Assembly (NCBI GenBank): GCA_032622095.1
Contig: CP136063.1
Location: 180,151,956-180,215,955 of the forward strand
Length of the DNA: 64,000 nucleotides
From: Siphonodentalium dalli
Lineage: Eukaryota > Mollusca > Scaphopoda > Gadilida > Siphonodentaliidae
Reading direction: 5' to 3'
Shown here: piece after piece, positions 55,501 to 62,500 of the stretch
How positions within the stretch are numbered: the first letter of the stretch is position 1
How the letters are laid out: each line of letters opens with the position of its first letter
Notes under the pieces: model-generated
Seen by the model: only the letters and a program-made list of their open reading frames with translations
Told to the model about the DNA's origin: nothing
Databases searched by the model: none
Translations under genes and position numbers: made by a program

Positions 55501-56493
55501 TCAACAATCATTCGTATCACACAGGCATCGCGAAAATTCACAAAATCACAATCATTCTTATCACACAGGCATCGTGAAAATCCACAAAATCACCCATTCG
55601 TATCACACAGGCATTGCGAAAATCCACAAAATCACCCATAAGTAATATTGAAAACGATCATTATTATCTAGTGCTTTTGGGTGATGGAAGCATGGATGCT
55701 CTTTATAAAAGGTGATCAATGGACCACCAAAAGTCGACTCCAGATTCCCAAGTCGATTAGTTGCATATATATATATATATTAAATTGAGCATGCACTGTG
55801 TTTTAAGGGAACAATGGTACAATACAATATACCAACAGCAGCAAGGACAGTGTTAAATGTTGAAACAAAAGCCACGCTATTTAGTAGAATTACTTACACA
55901 AACACCAGTTATGAAATCGACAATGTCACTGTAGCACCGGACACTGGTTTCCTTCTTCCGATCATAATACCCATGAAAAATGGGAACTGCAGTTATCTCG
56001 CAGTTATTTTATGATACTGAATAGCTATGTAGTAAATTGGAAGTTTTCCATGGGAATGGGGATTGTCAATTAGTCAATTTCGACTCGATTTCTGACAGTC
56101 GATTAGTCAACTACGAAAAACCCTAGTCGTTTCAACACTAGACAGGTGTAATATTGCGCCCATAATATAACTGTAAGTTGTTTTTTCTTGAATACAATGT
56201 GGGAGAGTCCTGTGTCCAGTTACACTTTCATAATACCCATAATTGAACTGAGACGGGAAAGGATCTAAATAAACCTTAAAAAAGTTCAATATTGAATCAA
56301 TGAATACAGTCACCATAAGCATTTTGACAGAGCAACGTTCCCTGAATGAGTGTATGTGAGCGTTAATACGGCCTTTGGAGAAAGCTTTCAATCTCAGGTT
56401 TTGTTTGACCAGTCGGTATGAAATTTGAGCTATGGTCTTTCATGAAACACTTTAGGACATATGAGATAGGTGTGACAGAGTTACAGATGATGG

Positions 56494-56531
<38 letters not shown>

Positions 56532-59500
56532 AGGGGATTGGCCATCAAAAATGGCAGGTCTATAGAGTTTTGTCAGTTTACTGATGCAAGCAGCATAACT
56601 CTATCATATATCTGTCATGTCGTATTCTAATATGTGTCAGATTGTATGTTCCAAATTTGGGCTACATTGGACGCATGGTTGAAAAGGTGACCAAGTTACA
56701 CTTACACACCAAAAAAGTGACCGCGAGTTACACTTACACACACAGACCGACAGACGACAGGTTTTATTTATGTAGATTATAACTATTAGATACCTGATGT
56801 GTTGCCTGTCTGTATCAAATCATCCAGGACTGTACTGCTAACATTTAGAAGGATATTCTCTGCTGCAGCCAACTTCTCATTGAAGGCAGTAGTCACCGTC
56901 TGCAGTCAAACAAATTTATCTATCTGACTTAAATGAGCATTAAATGAGCATAGAGTAGCAACATTGACCAACATCCAACATTCAAACTCGACCTGTATTA
57001 ACCCTTTCACGATGGGAGCTGCACTGGTGCAGCATTTAAGAGCCTGTGCCAGTGCACAATCTTATATATGTGAGTCTCGCATATGTTAAGCTCTAGAATG
57101 CACTAGCTTACAAGGTCAAGATAAATAATGTTAGGCCAATGTAGGCTCCATACGGGAGACTATCATTATATAAGAGAATGCATTGGCACAGGTAAGCTCT
57201 GGTAATGGAAGGTTAAAGATACTTTCATGTTTTGAAATATAATATATTTAAAAGGCCACTGACCAATCTTCCCCCCATAAAAGGTGGCTTTGTTGAAGCA
57301 TTACCATTTTAGTGAAAAGGTCACATGTATGACAGCACCTATGACAGAAATCATCAATCAAGTCACACTGCCTATGCCCGGCAAAGGTGCCTTTTCATTA
57401 AGTTGTATCATTTCAATGATGCTACCGGTATATACATACATTAAAAGTGCGAAAATATTTAATGTTTTAAGTGCCATATTAGTAATTCTAGAAAACATGT
57501 ATAGAACTAATAGTGTATCTCTTCCGGGCCACAATTACAACAACATATTTTTATAAAATCAGATTACAAGACTACCTAGCTTTTTGTGTATAAAATACAG
57601 ATAAAAATGAGAAATTTATTTCTCAAATTTCAGTTTTATGAATACTTGAAATGTCAGTAATATTACATATGGAGTTCTACTCTAGTCAAATCTTAACTCG
57701 CCGCTTGGTGAAGCGAAGCGAAACGGTTAATCGAAAACCATGTGACTCCAGCATCCTACTTCGCTCAGCTAGTGTAACAAATCCCTCCACTTTCTTCTGG
57801 CCTTTTATAACCCTAGAAAGTTTATTGCTCCTCAAGGGGAGAATGGGAGGGTTGGTAATATTAATGACATTTCATTGTATTCATTAAACTGAAATTTGAG
57901 AAAATAAATTTCTCATTTTCATTTCATACTTTCATGTCATTAATATTACATATGGAATATTACTTATTTCAACAGTGAATATATAAAGGAGGTTGGAATA
58001 TATGAGAACAATAAACTATCTTACTCACAACTTGTTCTTTACTTCTCTTATTAAAGCATCATTCTTCCATCACATTGTATTTCACAAATGTATACATATC
58101 AATAACACTTCCTATATATATATATATAAAAAAAAAACATGTATTTCAATTATATACATAATAAAATTCAATTTGGCAACTCACCAGAAAGAAGGTCCCA
58201 ATCCAGAACTATTGCCCCTCAGGCCAGACATTCGGTTGTCCAGTAGACTACACCACAGTATGAACATTTTTCAAAAATCGATTCTTGTGACCAATCAGCC
58301 GTTTCAAGAACATGTTGAACAGAAGTGCCATTAAAAATGGCCCATGATGGTGCCATACTTCTCGTGAATGACCAGTAACATGATCTAAAACTTGTTGCTT
58401 TTCATTATAACAGAGTTTCATATAATCCACCAACCAACGAGAAATTGTCTGACTCGTCACTGGTTTATGAGGCTGATTTAAAGCCAAAAACTAATTTCTA
58501 TAATTATTCGTGCTGCATTAGCTTCGCTACGGAAAACAACTCCGTAGAATCAATGCCCTCTTAGGGTCAAGTTTATCACATTGCGGAAAACCAGGAATAA
58601 TTATCGACTGTGTTATGTGGTTTGGATGATCCTGTTTAGACAATCCAGTCCTTCTAAACTCAATACCTTGTGGTTGAATGTTAATTATATATCCTTCTCC
58701 AATATTCAGCACCTGTAGGTCACTACAACAGCCACCAACATAACAGTCATTAAAATCATCAGTTTTAATAAAGCATCCCCCATTGGTTTGAAAGGCGGCA
58801 TCTGTAGGCATTCTAAAATGATAGAAAGATCCCATGATGGTAATAAATGTTGAATTGGAGGTCTTTCATTAAAAACACCTTTCACCATCCTGATGACCCT
58901 AGGATGATGACCTATGGGATGTCCTTCAATATTTGGTAAAATTGCCAACATCATAGATTGATGCCCAGTAATAGTTGAGTAAGCTAGTCCTTTGTCAAAT
59001 AAGGAGGACACAAAAATTAAACATTATGTTAAGAGAAGCTGAATAGGGATCAATTTGTTCTCCATTACACCAGCAATGAATTGTCCAAACTTACAATCAT
59101 AGTCTTTTCTGGTACATGTACCTGCCCTTTGGGAGGAAGATAATAATCTTCGAGCCGCTGTTGAAATGCCTGCCGTTTCATACTGTCCGTCGACAGAAGC
59201 CAGCCCATCAAGTTCAGATGTTCTGGACTCGAGTGCACTATCAGTTCTTGCTCCTGTGTCAGAAATTTGGGACACAGAGTCAACAGCACTAGTGGCGCTA
59301 CTAGTAATTGGAGCAATCGCGGATACAACACCTTTGAAGCCAACATGGTGCAATCCAATTAATGGTGCAATGAAACTGTATCATGTGTGATAACACCCGT
59401 CTTATGAGCAGGTATGGCGGAAACCCATATGCTAACAGGTTGTTCCAAGGTATTAATAATGCATCCCGGACTTTGGCTTGTGGTTAATATGTTCAAGCAG

Positions 59501-62500
59501 ACATTTGTTATGTGGTTTGGATGTGGTTTAGACAATCCAGTCCTTCTAAACTCAATACCTTGTGGTTGAATGTTAATTATATAGACTTCTCCAATATTCA
59601 GCGCCTGTATATCACTAAGTCGTCAAAAGGGAGGTAACAGCCACCAACATAACAGTCTTTAAAATCATCAGTTTTAATAAAGCATCCCCCATTGGTTTGA
59701 AAGGCAGCATCTGTTGGCATTCTAAAATAATAGAAAGATCCCATGATGGTAATAAATGTCGAATTGGAGGTCTTTGACTTGTGGTTGGTATGTCCAAGCA
59801 CAAAAACTCCTTATCTGTTTGTTCTGAGCCTTTGCAAACAGATCTAATTCCAGATGACCCCACCTTTTGAATATCCGTTGTGCAATCTCCCGATTGAGAC
59901 ACCATTCATTCTGATCTAACTTGTGTCGACTTAGAAAGTCTGCCAACACATTGTTCTGCCCTGGAATATGTATTGCTTTCAATATGATATTGTTTTCGAT
60001 CGCTAACATCCATAATTTTTGTGTCAATTTCCAAAGATTTGGAGACCTCGTGCCTCCTTGTTTGTTTATATACTCACTGACTGTAGTGTTGACTGTCTGT
60101 ATCAAAACATATTTCCCTTTGATTGCCGATAAAAAATGAGACACACTCCGATTGACAGCTTCTAGTTCCAGACAGTTCATGTGTGCTAACCTTTCCATAG
60201 GGGTCCAAAGTCCCTGTACTACCCAATTGTTCATCACCCCTCCACAGCCATACATGTGTCTTGGCTGCATCCATGGTGATTGTGATTTCTGTCAACAATG
60301 GTGTGAGTGATCGGCCTCTCAAAATGTTCTGATCCTGGAACCACTACGTTAGGTGACTTATCAGATCCACAGTCAAAGGTATGATGTGCATTAATTCCAT
60401 TTGTAATGGAGACCAATACTGTTTCAGATGTAACTGAATCGGTCGCATGACAAATTAAGCATTTGGAATTAGATCTAATATGGATGTAATTATCCCTATC
60501 AGTACCAAGTACTGTCGGGCACTGTTCATTAGGCACTTTCATTAGACTTAACACTATTTTCTTCAGAGTTAACACTCGTTCCTCTGATAGATAAACTATG
60601 CCTTGCATTAGATTGAAATGGCAGCCCAGGTAATTGACCTGTTGGCTGATCATCAATTGTGATCTTTCCTAGGCTTGTCAAAATATTGATAACTAGTCTG
60701 CGATCTGTGATCAATTGAGTCCGGTCGGAATTCACAATTAACCAATCATCTAGGAATTGAATCATATGTATACCCCTCATACGCAGCTAAGCTTCTACCA
60801 CTGAGACGATTCTAGTGAATACCCTGGGTGACATTGTTGGACCAAAAAATAGGGCTTGAAAATGAAACCTCAGATATTTTCAATTTTGTTCTTCTATTTT
60901 CACATGGAAATAGGCATCGCATAGGTCTAGCGTGAAAGCGTGATCCCCTTTGAGGAGAAGCTGTAGAACGGACTGTACTGTGTCCATTTTGAAGTGCTTT
61001 TTCACAATGAACTGATTTAGTGGTTTGATATTTAGAACAGGCTCCATTTCCCATTTTACTTTGGCACAAGCAAGAGAGTGCTGTAAAAACCGTCAACAAA
61101 AAGTTGAGTTTTGAAACTCTTTCTATGCCATTTTTAGTCAGAAGATGTTCTATCTTCTGTTGGATCAAAATTATTTGATGAGGAACAATTTTGGTCTCTT
61201 TCACCCCCACAAATTTTCGATGAGTGTGAAACTCAAAAACAAAACCGACCCATTGATCGCTTGTCACATGATGCCAAAATAATAAAAAAATTGTGACAAC
61301 TGACCGCCCACAAGTACTTCTGTTAAAGGATGGAGGATACTTACAAGATAGTCGTTGTGAACAGTATCTTCCTCCTCTACCTCTGCCCCGAACACGTATG
61401 GCATTCCCATTCCTAATTTCATAGCCACGTGTCGTTTTGGGAATCCGAAATGTATCTCACTGTGTTCCGAGATCAAAGCTGACAGAAGCACAAACCTGAC
61501 TCTCGGAAGCAGTAGTCTGTCCAATAGCTTGTTGACAAAAAATTTCTTCGCTTCCGGTCGCTCTGCAGAAGTAGAGTTGTCCTTCCTCTTACTCTTATCG
61601 GAATAAGGCTTAGAAAATTCAGGTAAAAGTTCTTCAATCTGTTTGCAACGTTACCATTGTGCCTTCAGCAGGGGCTCAATAAACTTTGGAGAATGGGAAT
61701 AATAACTCGATTCCAGTAAAGCTCATTGAATCTTTGTCAATAGCCAACCCTTCCTTTTTGGTGCTATCTTTTACATGGAAACTGTCCTCGCCACACAAGT
61801 CTGTCAAACTTTGGTGAGAGTAAAGTCTTTTACTTTGTCTGCCTCAATGTTCGATTCTGGATCAGACAAATATACGTCCACATCTCTCACGTGGATACTC
61901 ATATTGTCAGAATCTGAATATCGGTCTCTTATCCTCGACCTCACATGTCGGAGCAATGGAAAATGTGACAGACTTGATTGACCATCATTGTCATTGTGGC
62001 ACACAGTACTTATTTGACCCTCTAGCAAGGTCTTAATTTGTCCCATATGGTGTTGGACATATCATTGAATTTTGAGTTCAAGTCAGATTGAATGCCATCA
62101 CATCTTTGCTCCAGTAAATCATATTGAGATTTCCTTTTTCATCGAGGAGTATCTCGACCTACATCGAACTCCGACACCGAATCAGTCATATTACAAGATT
62201 AAATATCAAGCGAAAACACAGAGCATACTGCTTCAAGCTACGACAAAAGGAAGTGGAGGGATTAGATACAGCTGAGCGAAGTAGGACATTTTTTATTAGA
62301 TGTTTCGCTTTGCTTCACCAAGCGTTTAGTTAAGATTTGGTTAGACTCTAGATAGAGTAGAATTCCATATGTAATATTAACCCTTTGAGTGCCAGGGGCC
62401 GATATTATCGGCCCTAAACCTACACAATAAGTCTGTTAAAGAACATAATAAAATATATTAAAATTGTAAAAAATAAAAAAAAAAAAAAATAAATTGTTAG

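Noticed and set aside
54535-55640. CRISPR-like direct repeats
   Set aside because: Repeats are contiguous with no unique spacers, vary in length, and the DNA is clearly animal nuclear DNA.
54420-55645. Long plus-strand ORFs (up to 224 codons) with repeated peptide
   Set aside because: They are a by-product of the minisatellite unit and occur in all three frames. No start context, splice or family support.
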